The notes below the pieces were generated by a model. That model saw nothing but the letters and a program-made list of their open reading frames with translations. It ran no database searches and was not told the DNA's origin. The position numbers and the translations under genes are program-made. 64,000 nucleotides of DNA from Algiphilus sp. GTDB lineage: Bacteria; Pseudomonadota; Gammaproteobacteria; Nevskiales; Nevskiaceae. The DNA is taken from NCBI RefSeq assembly GCF_023145115.1, contig NZ_JAGLEJ010000039.1, positions 1-64,000 on the forward strand. The letters run 5' to 3'. This document shows positions 54,590 to 64,000 of this stretch, piece after piece; position 1 is the first letter of the stretch, and each line of letters opens with the position of its first letter.

Positions 54590-54919
54590 CTACAGCGGCA
54601 TGTTCATGATGTCCTGGTAGGCCGCCACCGCCCGGTTGCGCACCTCCACGGCGGCGCGGAAGGCCACGCCGGACTCCTGCATCTTCAGCATGGTGGTGGC
54701 GAGATCGCCCCGCCCCAGCTGGAAATCGTCGGCCGCGCGCGCGGCGTCGGCCTGGCGGTCGTTGACCCCGCGCACGGCGTCGCGCATGGCATCGACGAAG
54801 CCGCTGCGCTGCGGCGCCTCGGCGCCGGCGGCGGGGGTCGGCGCGGCGGCGGGCAGCGTCGAGCGCGCCTGCAGCGCACGCATCTCGCTCAGTACGCGAT
54901 TGATCCCCATCTCATCCAT
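54590..54919 (-). CDS. fliE: Flagellar hook-basal body protein FliE
   Basis: A 109-residue FliE with the C-terminal block VRNRAVAAYQDIMNMPL and the central FQLGRGDLATTMLKMQESGV, both typical. It links the MS ring to the rod. It is the first gene of the fliEFGHIJK unit, preceded by a sigma-54 promoter. Confidence 0.92.
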   Translation of the reverse strand: MDEMGINRVLSEMRALQARSTLPAAAPTPAAGAEAPQRSGFVDAMRDAVRGVNDRQADAARAADDFQLGRGDLATTMLKMQESGVAFRAAVEVRNRAVAAYQDIMNMPL

Positions 54920-54955
54920 GGCGGCGATCTCCGTGCTTCATCCCCCGGAACATCG

Positions 54956-54972
54956 GGCAAGGCGCGTGCCCC
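54956..54972 (-). promoter_or_regulatory. Sigma-54 promoter of fliE
   Basis: On the minus strand GGGCACGCGCCTTGCC matches the consensus with GG (54969-54970) and GC (54957-54958) exactly 10 bp apart. It lies in the 57-bp gap between the sigma-54 activator gene and fliE, about 40 bp before the fliE ATG. Confidence 0.72.
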
Positions 54973-54976
54973 GGCA

Positions 54977-56092
<1,116 letters not shown>

Positions 56093-56121
56093 GCGAATGG
56101 CTCCCGGTGGAACGCGACCGA

Positions 56122-57501
56122 TCAGGCCGACAGGGCGAGGGGCTGAGCCGCGGCGCGCATGCGCGCCGGCGGGATGCCGAGCGATTCGCGGTACTTGGCC
56201 ACCGTGCGGCGGGCGATGCGGATGCCGCGCTCCGCCAGGCGCTCGGCCACCGCGGCATCGTCGAGCGGCGCATCGGGGCGCTCGCCGGCGATGAAGCGCC
56301 GGACCAGCGCACGCGCCGCGGTGTTGGAGGCCCCACAGTCGGCGCCGAAGCCGGCGCCGAAGAAGTGCTTGAGCTCGTAGATGCCGCGCGGCGTCGCCAC
56401 GTACTTGCCGCGGGTGACGCGCGAGACGGTCGATTCGTGCACGCCCACCTCGCCGGCGATCTCGCGCAGCATCATCGGCGCCAGCACCTCGTCGCCACCG
56501 GCGAGGAAGGCGAACTGCCGGCGGAAGATGGCGTGCGCCACCTTGAGCAGGGTGTCGGCGCGCTGCTCGAGACCGCGCAGCAGCCAGCGGGCCTCCTGCA
56601 GCTGATCGCGCAGGCCGGCGCTGCCCGGCGCGCCGCTTTCGACCACGCTGGCATAGCCGGGATTGATGCGCAGCCTGGGGGTCGCGAACTCGGAGAGCGT
56701 CACGGTCCAGCGACCGTCCACCCGCGCCACCACCACGTCCGGCAGGACCGGCGCACCGGTCGCGGCGGAACGCCCCGGGTGCGGATCGAGCCGGCGCAGA
56801 CAGTTCAGCGCCTCGGAGAAGGCCGCGTCGTCGAGCCGGAGCTTGCGCTGCACCGCGAGCAGCTCGCGACCGGCGAGGCGCTCCAGGCCGACCGCGATCA
56901 GCGCGCGGGCGTTGCGCACCATGGCGCTGTCGGGCATGGCGTCGAGCTGGAGGCGCAGGCACTCGTCGAGGTCGCGCGCTCCGAATCCGGCCGGCGCCAG
57001 CTTGCGGATGAGCGCAAGCGCGGCGATGAGCGCGCCGGTGGGCAGTCCCTGGCTGCAGGCGAGCTCGTTGAGATCGCCTTCCAGCCAGCCGCGCTCGTCG
57101 ATCGCGCCGAGGACCGCGAACGCGGCGTGCAGCTCGCGCGCGCTGCTGCACTCCACGGGCAGGTCGCGCATCAGGCGCTCGACCACACCGTCCGGTTCCG
57201 GGGCCGCCACCGGCAGCGCGCTGTCGAAGCGCTCGGCGCCACCCGACATGGGCGTGAAGCTGTCGTCCCAGTTGGAATCGAGCGCGAGATCGCCGGCGGC
57301 ATCCTCGTTGCCGGTGTCGTCCGCGACTTCGCCGTCGTCGGCGTCGTCGGCATCGACCTCCAGCATGACGTTGCTGGCGAGCCACTGCCCGACCTCGACC
57401 TCGAGATCCTCCGACGTCAGCCCGAGCAGGCGGATCTGCTGGGCAAGCTGCGGCGTCACCGTGGTACGGGTCGCCTGATGGGCGCGGGTATCGACTCGCA
57501 T
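56122..57501 (-). CDS. rpoN: RNA polymerase sigma-54 factor encoded within the flagellar cluster
   Basis: A 459-residue sigma-54. The N-terminal activator-interacting region includes [20 protein letters not shown], the core-binding middle follows, and the C-terminal RpoN box [10 protein letters not shown] is at about residues 430-439, with the HTH containing [15 protein letters not shown]. Region I is less Gln-rich than in E. coli RpoN. ATG 57501 is preferred over 57594. It is followed by its enhancer-binding partner. A separate housekeeping rpoN probably exists elsewhere, by analogy with Xanthomonas. Confidence 0.9.
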   Translation of the reverse strand: MRVDTRAHQATRTTVTPQLAQQIRLLGLTSEDLEVEVGQWLASNVMLEVDADDADDGEVADDTGNEDAAGDLALDSNWDDSFTPMSGGAERFDSALPVAAPEPDGVVERLMRDLPVECSSARELHAAFAVLGAIDERGWLEGDLNELACSQGLPTGALIAALALIRKLAPAGFGARDLDECLRLQLDAMPDSAMVRNARALIAVGLERLAGRELLAVQRKLRLDDAAFSEALNCLRRLDPHPGRSAATGAPVLPDVVVARVDGRWTVTLSEFATPRLRINPGYASVVESGAPGSAGLRDQLQEARWLLRGLEQRADTLLKVAHAIFRRQFAFLAGGDEVLAPMMLREIAGEVGVHESTVSRVTRGKYVATPRGIYELKHFFGAGFGADCGASNTAARALVRRFIAGERPDAPLDDAAVAERLAERGIRIARRTVAKYRESLGIPPARMRAAAQPLALSA

Positions 57502-57630
57502 CGTGCTCTCCTGTTCGCTGATTCTCGGCCGGACCGGGCTCCGGATTTCCGGCGGTTCCGGCGCGACGGTTTTCCGTCGTCGCGCTGCCATCATTGGCCA
57601 GGAACCGTTCAGCTCCTACAAGAGATAGAC

Positions 57631-57644
57631 TTACATGCGTAAGG
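57631..57644. promoter_or_regulatory. Palindrome upstream of rpoN
   Basis: CTTAC-ATGC-GTAAG has perfect 5-bp arms. It lies in an A+T-rich island in the 169-bp gap between the LuxR-type regulator and rpoN and is a candidate operator. Confidence 0.3.
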
Positions 57645-57670
57645 TTATGTACTACGAATGCCGTACGCGC

Positions 57671-58306
57671 TCAGTAGCCTGCGGCCTGCCGCCCCTGAAC
57701 CGCCAGCACGAGCAGCTCGTGCGCACTGCGGGCGCCCAGCTGCTGCATGAGGCGTGCCCGGTGGGTCTCCACGGTCTTCACGCCGATGCCGAGCAGGTCG
57801 GCGATCTGGCGCGTCGTCATGCCGTTGCCGAGCAGATCCATGACCTGCCGCTGGCGCGGCGACAGCCGGTCGAGCAGCGAGCCGGTGGCGCCGGGCACGC
57901 GGCCGTTGAGAAGATCGCCCACCAGCTCCGCGGGCAGCCAGGAATGGCCCTGCGACAGCTGCTGCAGCGCCTTGACGCAGGTCTCGGCATCGCTGTCCGG
58001 TGCCAGCACACCGGTCACGCCCTGGTTCAGGGCCGCGCGCAGGGCCTCGCGGTCGGCGCTGCTCAGCAGCAAGATGGGGGCCGAGGCATGCGCCGCCCGG
58101 ATGCGACCGAGCCGCTCGCCCAGCACACCGGCGCCGAGCGCCGTTCCGTCCACCACGAACACGCGCGCGCCGCTCTCGCGCAGAGCGCGGGTAAGCCGGC
58201 TATCGGTCGGCAGCACATCCACCTTGTAGACCCCGCGCTGCGCCCGGAGACCGGCGGCGAACAGCTCGCCGACCGCGCGGTGGGGGAAGAGAACGGCGAC
58301 GCGGAT
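57671..58306 (-). CDS. LuxR-type response regulator with a degenerate receiver domain
   Basis: A 211-residue regulator, taking an ATC at 58306 as the start. It has a receiver-like domain at residues 1-118 and a LuxR-type helix-turn-helix (LSPRQRQVMDLLGNGMTTRQ and VKTVETHRARLMQQL) at the C-terminus. The receiver keeps an Asp in VFVVDGTALG (beta-3) but lacks the acidic pair in beta-1 (IRVAVLF) and has Ala-Pro for the beta-5 Lys. No ATG or TTG lies in frame upstream; the first standard start codon, the GTG at 58222, would remove the first beta strand and helix. It probably belongs to flagellar or c-di-GMP control by position. Confidence 0.7.
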   Translation of the reverse strand: MRVAVLFPHRAVGELFAAGLRAQRGVYKVDVLPTDSRLTRALRESGARVFVVDGTALGAGVLGERLGRIRAAHASAPILLLSSADREALRAALNQGVTGVLAPDSDAETCVKALQQLSQGHSWLPAELVGDLLNGRVPGATGSLLDRLSPRQRQVMDLLGNGMTTRQIADLLGIGVKTVETHRARLMQQLGARSAHELLVLAVQGRQAAGY

Positions 58307-58375
58307 GGCGGGGAACTCCGTGCGGGCGGCCGGACGGCCGGGAGCCCGATGGTAGCGGCTGGACGGGCGCCGCCG

Positions 58376-58897
58376 TCACCCCGCTCGACGAGCGGCGATC
58401 TCGCGGCGATGCAGGCGGAACAGCAACTGACTGTAGAGCTCGGCGGTCGCCTCGTCGGGCGCATCGAGCAGACACACCCAGTCGCTGCCGTCGCGCTGCA
58501 CGCGCACCGGCAGTGGCAGCGGCATGGGCAGTCCGTCCAGGCAGTAGAGCAGCAGCCACTGCCGTTCATCCCGCTCTTCGCTACCGTCGGCTTCCAGGAG
58601 CAGACGATCGGGCAGCAACCTCACCGCTCTGCTGGGTGGTAGCGGCCGATGAATGGCGAGCAGTTCGGCGCCCATCCAGAGCAGCAGATCGAGCTTGGTG
58701 TGCAGACGGCGCACGGATTCGGATGAAACGCCGCTCTCCCCCTCCCCTTCGTCGATTTCCTGCACGCCGCCGAGGCCGCCGATGTCGATCAGCCGTCGCA
58801 GCAGCGCGACGAAGGGCGTCGGCGCGTCGTCGAGGCGCGGCTGCCAGAGCAGCGGCATGCGCGCCGTCGCCGACAGCCCTGCGCCGGTCTCAGCCAT
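58376..58897 (-). CDS. PilZ-like flagellar-region protein
   Basis: A 173-residue protein located where Xanthomonas-type flagellar clusters carry a PilZ-domain gene. A helical N-terminal half is followed by strands with RQWLLLYCLDGLPMPLPLPV that resemble a PilZ beta-barrel. The canonical RxxxR and (D/N)xSxxG c-di-GMP residues are not evident, so it would be an atypical, perhaps non-binding, PilZ protein. The start overlaps the preceding FliT-like gene by 8 bp. Confidence 0.6.
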   Translation of the reverse strand: MAETGAGLSATARMPLLWQPRLDDAPTPFVALLRRLIDIGGLGGVQEIDEGEGESGVSSESVRRLHTKLDLLLWMGAELLAIHRPLPPSRAVRLLPDRLLLEADGSEERDERQWLLLYCLDGLPMPLPLPVRVQRDGSDWVCLLDAPDEATAELYSQLLFRLHRREIAARRAG

Positions 58898-59201
58898 GGG
58901 CGTAGGCACGCACGGCGTTGCGGCGGCCGTGCAGCCGGGAGAGCTCGCGGCGTGCATCCTCGCGCAGCGCCTGCACGTGGCCCAGCAGGCCCTGATAGGC
59001 GTCGTGCCACTGGCGCAGCTCGTCGGGCGGCGGCAGCGTGCCGCGCGCCTGGCGCTCGCGCAGCTCGGCGCCGGCCGCCTCGGCCACCGCCAGCGCAGCG
59101 GCGAAATCACCGGCGACCAGCGCCTGGCCGATGCGCTCGTGCGGCGGTGCGATGGCGACGCCTGTGGCGGTACCGTTGCCGATGGCGGTCGGCGCGCTCA
59201 T
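58890..59201 (-). CDS. Small FliT-like protein
   Basis: A 103-residue, mainly helical protein between fliS and the PilZ-like gene. Its size, position and helical pattern (RIGQALVAGDFAAALAVAEA, then LRQWHDAYQGLLGHVQALRE) suggest FliT, the FliD chaperone. Sequence identity to FliT is low and the assignment rests mostly on context. The ATG overlaps the fliS stop by 4 bp. Confidence 0.55.
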   Translation of the reverse strand: MSAPTAIGNGTATGVAIAPPHERIGQALVAGDFAAALAVAEAAGAELRERQARGTLPPPDELRQWHDAYQGLLGHVQALREDARRELSRLHGRRNAVRAYAHG

Positions 59202-59608
59202 GCCGCGACCCCCTGACGCGAACCTGCCGGAATCGCATCCCAGGCCCGCTTGATCTCGCCGAGCAGTTCCGCGACCTCGGCATAGGCCGCATCGTCGCGA
59301 TGCAGATTGGCCTCGAAGAGGCGGAGCACGCAGTATTCGTAGAGTCCGCGCAGACCGCGGGCAACCTCGCCGCCCGCCTGTTCATCCAGAATGCCGTCGA
59401 GATAGCCGACGATCTCCACGACGCGCGACGATGCCCGGCGGCGCGCAGCGTCATCGCCGCCGGCGAGTGCCTGGCGTGCGGCTGCGATGCGCGCCAGCGC
59501 ACCGGCCAGCAGGCATTCGATGAGCTGATGCGGCGACTGCTCGGCAGCCGCGGCGAGCGGACCGGACTGTCCGTAGTGGTCGACGGCACGGGCATAGGCG
59601 ACAGGCAT
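59198..59608 (-). CDS. fliS: Flagellin export chaperone FliS
   Basis: A 136-residue FliS with the usual N-terminal YARAVDHYGQSGPLAAAAEQ and SPHQLIECLLAGALARIAAA blocks, followed by four-helix-bundle features. It keeps flagellin unfolded for export. It begins 30 bp downstream of a near-perfect sigma-28 promoter. Confidence 0.9.
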   Translation of the reverse strand: MPVAYARAVDHYGQSGPLAAAAEQSPHQLIECLLAGALARIAAARQALAGGDDAARRRASSRVVEIVGYLDGILDEQAGGEVARGLRGLYEYCVLRLFEANLHRDDAAYAEVAELLGEIKRAWDAIPAGSRQGVAA

Positions 59609-59637
59609 GGCGATTCTCGTGTTGGGTGCTTGCCCTG

Positions 59638-59664
59638 TTATCGGCCGTTCCGGCGTGAACTTGA
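59638..59664 (-). promoter_or_regulatory. Sigma-28 (FliA) promoter of fliS
   Basis: On the minus strand TCAA (59661-59664) and GCCGATAA (59638-59645) are separated by exactly 15 bp, matching TAAA-N15-GCCGATAA in all but one base. It lies at the end of fliD and points to fliS. Confidence 0.75.
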
Positions 59665-59673
59665 AGGCCGCGA

Positions 59674-61032
59674 TCAGCCGCTCGTCACGCCGAGCTGCTG
59701 GGCCAGGAAGTTGCTGTCCTGCTGGAGCTGCGCCATGAGCGTGTCGAGCGCGGCGAACTGGCTGCGCAGACGCGACTCGATCTGCTCGATGCGCCGGTCG
59801 AGGGCCTCGCGATCATCGGCCACGCGATCGAGACGCCGATCGATGGCCTCGGTGCGCGAGGCGAACAGGCCATCGTCGCCGAGATAGCCGGCGAGACGGC
59901 TGTCCGCGCGACCGCCGAGGCCGGCGCTGCCGAGCAGCGCGGCGACGCCCTCGGTATCGTCGGCAATGGCCGCATCGAAGGCGGCGCGATCGAAGCTCAG
60001 GCGGCCCTCGGCGTCGCCCTCGATGCCGAGCTGCGAAAGCACGCGGGTGCCGGCGCCCTCGCCGCCCTGCACGCGCAGCAGGTCGCGCATGGCGTTGTCG
60101 ACGCCGCGCGCCGCCGCGTCGCCCTGCAGCGCGCCCGCGAAGCCGCTGTCGGCGTTGAAGGCGGTGACCTGCTCTACGGTGTCGCGGCTGCTGTTGTAGG
60201 CCTTGACGAAAGCGGCGACCGCATCGGCGAGCGGCGCATCGTCGCGCGCCACCGTCACGGCGGACGTGCTCCCTGGCTCCGCGCGCGCCACATCGATGGC
60301 GATGCCGTCGATGACCTCGTCGAAGCGATTGCCGGCGCTGGTGATCTGCACGCCGTCGATGCGGATCGACGCATCGGCGGCCGCGGCGACCTCGGTGAGC
60401 TGATCGGTGCCGACGTCGCCGGTGTAGCGCAGCGCGTCGAGGCCGCCATCGCCGCCGGTGGCCGTGACGCTCAGCGTGTTGGCCGCGCCGGTGCTCTCGG
60501 CGCTCAGGATGAGCTGGGCACCGGCGGCGCCGTTGACCACAGTCGCGCGCACGCCGGTGTTGTCGGCAGCGGTGTTGATGGCCTCGGCGATGGCGGCCGG
60601 GGTACCGCCGCCGGCGCCGATGACGACGTCGAAGCTGTCGCCCCCAACCCCGAGCGTCAGCGTGCCGGTGCCGACATCGCTGCCGGCGTCGAAGGCGGCC
60701 GAGCGCAGCTTGTGCGCGCGTGCCAGTGTCTCCACCTCGACATCGAAGCGCGCCGGCGAGGCGCTGCCGGAGGCGGTCACGGTGAACGGTGCATCATCCT
60801 CGTAGGTGGCCTTGTTGGGCGTCTGCGAGGCCTGCTCGGCCAGCGCGGTGGCGGCGCTGCGCAGCGCCGCGATGCTGGTGGACAGGCTGTCGAAGGCGGT
60901 CGATTCCTGCCGCGAGCGGCTTTCCACCCGGTCGAGGCGGGCGGTCGGCCCCGCGCGTTCGGCCGAGACCAGCTGGGTGACCAGCGATTCGAGATCCAGG
61001 CCGGATCCGATGCCGGCGAATGTAATGGGCAT
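59674..61032 (-). CDS. fliD: Flagellar filament cap protein FliD
   Basis: A 452-residue FliD. MPITFAGIGSGLDLESLVTQ is the typical start, and VAAFVKAYNSSRDTVEQVT in the middle and the C-terminal coiled segment before QQLGVTSG match the family. It caps the growing filament. It lies 33 bp downstream of flaG and the two probably form a transcript. Confidence 0.94.
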   Translation of the reverse strand: MPITFAGIGSGLDLESLVTQLVSAERAGPTARLDRVESRSRQESTAFDSLSTSIAALRSAATALAEQASQTPNKATYEDDAPFTVTASGSASPARFDVEVETLARAHKLRSAAFDAGSDVGTGTLTLGVGGDSFDVVIGAGGGTPAAIAEAINTAADNTGVRATVVNGAAGAQLILSAESTGAANTLSVTATGGDGGLDALRYTGDVGTDQLTEVAAAADASIRIDGVQITSAGNRFDEVIDGIAIDVARAEPGSTSAVTVARDDAPLADAVAAFVKAYNSSRDTVEQVTAFNADSGFAGALQGDAAARGVDNAMRDLLRVQGGEGAGTRVLSQLGIEGDAEGRLSFDRAAFDAAIADDTEGVAALLGSAGLGGRADSRLAGYLGDDGLFASRTEAIDRRLDRVADDREALDRRIEQIESRLRSQFAALDTLMAQLQQDSNFLAQQLGVTSG

Positions 61033-61065
61033 GTTCGGCCCTCCGTACTGTGCGATGACGCGCGA

Positions 61066-61377
61066 TCAGGCCTCTGCATCCACCGTGCCACCGCGTGCGT
61101 CGGTGATCATGTCGGCGACGCGCAGCAGCACCTCGCTGGGGATCTGACGCACGACTTCGCCGGTGGCGGGGTCGCTGATGCGGATGACGACGCGCTGCTG
61201 GTCGTCGACCTCGAAGCGCACGTCGGCGCTCGACGGCGGCGCGGTGACCGCCTCCGACGGCATCGCCTGCGCCACCGGTTGCACCGCAGCCGGTGCAGCC
61301 GGGGGCGCCGGCGGGGTCATCACGGACGGACGCGGCGCTTCCGCGGGATAGCGTTCCAGGGAGGTAATATCGATCAT
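61066..61377 (-). CDS. flaG: FlaG family protein
   Basis: A 103-residue FlaG: MIDITSLERYPAE at the start, an Ala/Pro-rich middle and RFEVDDQQRVVIRISDPATG with GEVVRQIPSEVLLR at the end. FlaG affects filament length in some species. It is between fliC and fliD, its usual place in many bacteria. Confidence 0.88.
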   Translation of the reverse strand: MIDITSLERYPAEAPRPSVMTPPAPPAAPAAVQPVAQAMPSEAVTAPPSSADVRFEVDDQQRVVIRISDPATGEVVRQIPSEVLLRVADMITDARGGTVDAEA

Positions 61378-61413
61378 GGGACAACCCTCCGTGCCGGCGC
61401 GGCCGGCAACAAG

Positions 61414-61445
61414 CAAAACGGGGGCCGACCTCCGCCGGCCCCCGT
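61414..61445 (-). terminator. Rho-independent terminator of fliC
   Basis: A perfect 10-bp stem (ACGGGGGCCG paired with CGGCCCCCGT, 61418-61445) is followed on the minus strand by TTTT, 33 bp after the fliC stop. It is the clearest intrinsic terminator in the window and separates highly expressed fliC from flaG. Confidence 0.78.
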
Positions 61446-61477
61446 GAAGGGATCACGCCTTGTGAGCGAATCGCGCA

Positions 61478-62629
61478 TTACCGCAGCAGGCTGAGCACGT
61501 TCTGCGGCGCCGAGTTGGCCTGGGCGAGCATCGCGGTACCGGCCTGCTGGAGGATCTGCCCGCGCGTCAGCGAGGCCGTCTCCGCCGCGAAGTCGGCATC
61601 CTGGATGCGCGACCGCGAGGCGCTCAGGTTCTCGGAGGTCGTCTGCAGATTGGCGACCACCGACTCGAAGCGGCTCTGCAGCGCACCGAGATCGGCGCGT
61701 GCGGTGTTCACGGTGTCGAGCGCGCTGTCCACCAGGCTGATCGCGGTCTGCGCACCGGCATAGTTGCCGACGGTCAGCGTGTCGATGCCCGTGGTGGTGG
61801 CGGCGGCGCCCACCGCGCCGTTGGCCCAGCCGGTGATGGTGGCGTCGTTGGCGGCTCCGGCGACCGTCACGGCGGCCGAGCTGTTCAGCGTGATCTGGCC
61901 GGTGGCCGAATCGTAGGACGCGCCGACGTCGGTCTGCTGGGAAACCGCGTTGATGGCGTTGACCAGCTGGCCGGCACGCTCGGAGGCGCTCGACGCGGCC
62001 GAGATGGCACCGACATCCACGCCGTTGATGGTCAGGTCGCCGGCCGAGATGGCGGTACCGAAGCCGGTCAGGCTGGACGCCGCCACCGAGAGGGCGCCAC
62101 CGGTGGCCTGGGTGACCGAGCCGAGGGCCGCGGTGTTGATGTCGGCGATCGACGACACCGTGATCGTTTCACCCGCGTTGGCACCGACCTGGAACGAAGC
62201 ACCCGCGAAGGAACCGTCGAGCAGATTCACGCCGTTGAAGGAGGTCTGGTCGGCGACGCGGTTGATCTCGGAGAGCAGCTGCGAGACTTCCGCCTGCAGG
62301 GCGTTGCGGTCGGTGGCCGAGTTGGTGGCGTTGGACGACTGCACCGCCAGCTCGCGGATGCGCTGCAGGTTGTTGGTGACCTCGCCCAGGGCACCCTCGG
62401 CGGTCTGCGCGAGGGAGACGCCGTCGTTGGCGTTGCGCACGGCCTGGTTCATGCCGCGGATCTGCGAGGTGAAGCGCTCGGAGATGGCGAGACCGGCGGC
62501 GTCGTCCTTGGCGCTGTTGATGCGCAGACCGGACGAGAGACGCTCCATCGACGTCGCCAGCTGCGACTGCGTGCTGGCGATGTTGCGCTGGGCGTTGAGA
62601 GACATCACGTTGGTGTTGATCGAAAGCAT
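61478..62629 (-). CDS. fliC: Flagellin
   Basis: A 383-residue flagellin. The conserved D0/D1 ends are clear: [20 protein letters not shown] with [20 protein letters not shown] at the N-terminus and [24 protein letters not shown] sequence with a terminal LSLLR at the C-terminus. The central domain is short and Ala/Ser/Thr-rich, making a compact subunit. It has its own sigma-28 promoter and a strong terminator. Confidence 0.95.
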   Translation of the reverse strand: MLSINTNVMSLNAQRNIASTQSQLATSMERLSSGLRINSAKDDAAGLAISERFTSQIRGMNQAVRNANDGVSLAQTAEGALGEVTNNLQRIRELAVQSSNATNSATDRNALQAEVSQLLSEINRVADQTSFNGVNLLDGSFAGASFQVGANAGETITVSSIADINTAALGSVTQATGGALSVAASSLTGFGTAISAGDLTINGVDVGAISAASSASERAGQLVNAINAVSQQTDVGASYDSATGQITLNSSAAVTVAGAANDATITGWANGAVGAAATTTGIDTLTVGNYAGAQTAISLVDSALDTVNTARADLGALQSRFESVVANLQTTSENLSASRSRIQDADFAAETASLTRGQILQQAGTAMLAQANSAPQNVLSLLR

Positions 62630-62711
62630 GGCGAAGACTCCTGGAAGGGCACTCGGGTCGGTGCCCGGCGTGCCGGGCAGTGGTGGGGCGCCAGCGGCGC
62701 CTTCGATCCCG

Positions 62712-62738
62712 GTATCGGCCCCTTCCCTCCGCCATTGA
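62712..62738 (-). promoter_or_regulatory. Sigma-28 (FliA) promoter of fliC
   Basis: On the minus strand TCAA (62735-62738) and GCCGATAC (62712-62719) are separated by exactly 15 bp, a near-consensus FliA promoter. It lies about 85 bp before the flagellin ATG. Confidence 0.75.
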
Positions 62739-62789
62739 GGCCCCGCCGGGCCGCGGCGGTGCCAGCGGCACCGCGCGGCCGACGAGCGG

Positions 62790-64000
62790 CTAGCCCTCGC
62801 CTTCCTCGTCCGCGATCAGGGGGCGCGCCTTGCCGCACAGGTCGCCCTGCGCCAGCAGCACGCCGCGCGCGCGCAGCAGGTCGGCGGTGCTGCGCCGCTC
62901 GACACCCTCGGCGATGACCGCGCCGCCGAGCTCGGTGGTGGCCGCGCAGGCCGCGTCCACCAGATGCCGGTAGACCGGCTCGTCGTCGAGGCGCGCCACC
63001 GTCCGGCTGTCGATCTTGATGCCGTCCGGCTGCAGCTGGCGCAGCTTCTCGAAGGCATCGACCCCGGTGCCGAAATCGTCCAGCCAGACACCGAAGCCGC
63101 GCGAGCGCAGCCCGTCGATGAGCGGTGTGGTGGCGCTGGCGCCCTGCGGCAGGTCGCGCTCCGCGATCTCGAAATGCAGCCGGCCGGCGGGCGCGGCCGC
63201 GCTGTCGAGCAGGCTCAGGCAGTCGCGGGTGAACAGCGGATCGGCCACCGACTGCGCCGACAGGTTGATCCACAGCGGCCCCTCGGGCGCCATGTCGAGC
63301 GCGATGGCGTCGAGCACTTCGCGCAGCACGTGCATGTCGATGCGCGGCATCAGGCCCAGCCGACGCGCCGCCGGCAGGAAGGTCCGCGGCAGCACCAGCG
63401 CGCCGTCGGCATCGCGGTAGCGCAGCAGGACCTCGTGCCCGGTCACGCCGCCGTCCTTGAGCGTGCTCACCGGCAGGCATTCCAGCGTGAAGCTGCCGCC
63501 GCGCCCTTCGAATGCGGTCTGCAGACGCTGGGCCCAGTCCATCTCGCGACGGGTACGCCGGATGTCGGCATCGCCCGGATCGAAGGCATGCACGCGATTG
63601 CCACCGGCGCGCTTGGCGACGTAGCAGGCGGTATCGGCACGCGCCAGCGTCTCGCCGGCATCGGTGCTCACCGGCGCTACGCCCAGGCTGAGCGTGACGC
63701 GGAAGGTGCGCCCCTCGAAGTCGAATGCGAAGTCGCGTACCGCCTCCAGCAGCGAATCGGCGATCCCATGCGCATCCTCGACGGTGCAGTCGGGCAGCAG
63801 CGCGCCGAACTCGTCGCCGCCCAGCCGCGCGAAGCGATCGCCGGCGCGCAGCCGGCTGCGCACCAGGCGTGCGACCTCGATCAGCAGCGTGTCGCCGGCG
63901 GCGTGGCCGCAGCTGTCGTTGACGATCTTGAAGTGGTCGAAGTCGAAATAGATCAGCGCGTGACGCTGGCGTGTCATGCGGCCCGCCTCGGCAAGCCTGT
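62790..64000 (-). CDS. GGDEF-EAL c-di-GMP turnover protein (5' end outside the window)
   Basis: At least 403 residues are visible and the gene runs off the window end; the first codon is not seen. It contains a GGDEF domain with intact GGDEF in [11 protein letters not shown], then an EAL domain. The EAL signature itself reads EVL in GHEVLLRY, while DDFGTG, the IKID lysine block and AEGVE are present. It is therefore probably a bifunctional or single-activity diguanylate cyclase/phosphodiesterase. It lies upstream of fliC on the same strand and may tie motility to c-di-GMP. Confidence 0.86.
   Translation of the reverse strand, partial: RLAEAGRMTRQRHALIYFDFDHFKIVNDSCGHAAGDTLLIEVARLVRSRLRAGDRFARLGGDEFGALLPDCTVEDAHGIADSLLEAVRDFAFDFEGRTFRVTLSLGVAPVSTDAGETLARADTACYVAKRAGGNRVHAFDPGDADIRRTRREMDWAQRLQTAFEGRGGSFTLECLPVSTLKDGGVTGHEVLLRYRDADGALVLPRTFLPAARRLGLMPRIDMHVLREVLDAIALDMAPEGPLWINLSAQSVADPLFTRDCLSLLDSAAAPAGRLHFEIAERDLPQGASATTPLIDGLRSRGFGVWLDDFGTGVDAFEKLRQLQPDGIKIDSRTVARLDDEPVYRHLVDAACAATTELGGAVIAEGVERRSTADLLRARGVLLAQGDLCGKARPLIADEEGEG

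Noticed and set aside
56107..57642. A 511-codon plus-strand frame opposite rpoN
   Set aside because: It is a shadow of rpoN, which has a clear RpoN box and HTH. The antisense product is Arg/Gly-rich without structure.

Overview
The window is about 67% G+C, densely packed and without rRNA, tRNA or CRISPR. Its gene content fits a flagellated, heterotrophic gammaproteobacterium. The flagellar block has fliC, fliD and fliS, then a PilZ-like gene, rpoN and a sigma-54 activator, then fliE to fliR. As far as I recall this resembles the flagellar cluster of Xanthomonas and relatives (Lysobacterales/Nevskiales). A wax-ester synthase and several acyl or redox enzymes would suit a lipid- or hydrocarbon-using lineage. 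The taxonomic placement is inference.

Region 1 (1-34000) is a mosaic of short units, mostly a regulator next to its probable targets. It holds an acyl-CoA ligase; a LysR gene divergent from an NTF2-like/SDR pair; an AraC gene followed by an exported hydrolase; two lipoprotein enzymes (a serine hydrolase and a PQQ-type sugar dehydrogenase); a 149-bp MITE-like element; and a LemA/TPM/TPM trio. A MerR regulator sits beside two matching 19-bp-spacer promoters, one for an NAD(P)-epimerase and one for an exported acetoacetate-decarboxylase-like/DJ-1/saccharopine-dehydrogenase-like operon. Then come an isoquinoline-oxidoreductase-type molybdoenzyme; a LysR-linked redox cluster with paired cupins; two LtrA-like membrane proteins; an AraC gene divergent from ohr and an exported esterase; a WS/DGAT acyltransferase; and a three-repeat PPC lipoprotein.

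Region 2 (33476-43346, minus strand) is one tightly coupled operon encoding the complete N-methylglutamate pathway of methylamine oxidation: mgdA-mgdB-mgdC-mgdD-gmaS-mgsA-mgsB-mgsC, ending in an XRE-cupin regulator. GmaS makes gamma-glutamylmethylamide, MgsABC makes N-methylglutamate, and MgdABCD oxidises it to glutamate and a C1 unit bound to tetrahydrofolate. The 453-bp leader contains a good sigma-54 promoter, a palindrome at the expected start site and two direct repeats about 200 bp upstream. Together these suggest nitrogen-type activation plus repression by the operon's own regulator.

Region 3 (44254-62738, minus strand) is the late and core flagellar cluster. fliC and fliS have convincing FliA (sigma-28) promoters. 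fliE and fliL have convincing RpoN (sigma-54) promoters. An rpoN gene and an activator with no sensory domain lie between these halves. A LuxR-type regulator next to rpoN appears to begin at a non-canonical ATC codon. The window ends inside a GGDEF-EAL gene for cyclic-di-GMP turnover. Promoter and operator calls were made by eye; functional assignments rest on recognisable motifs and context.
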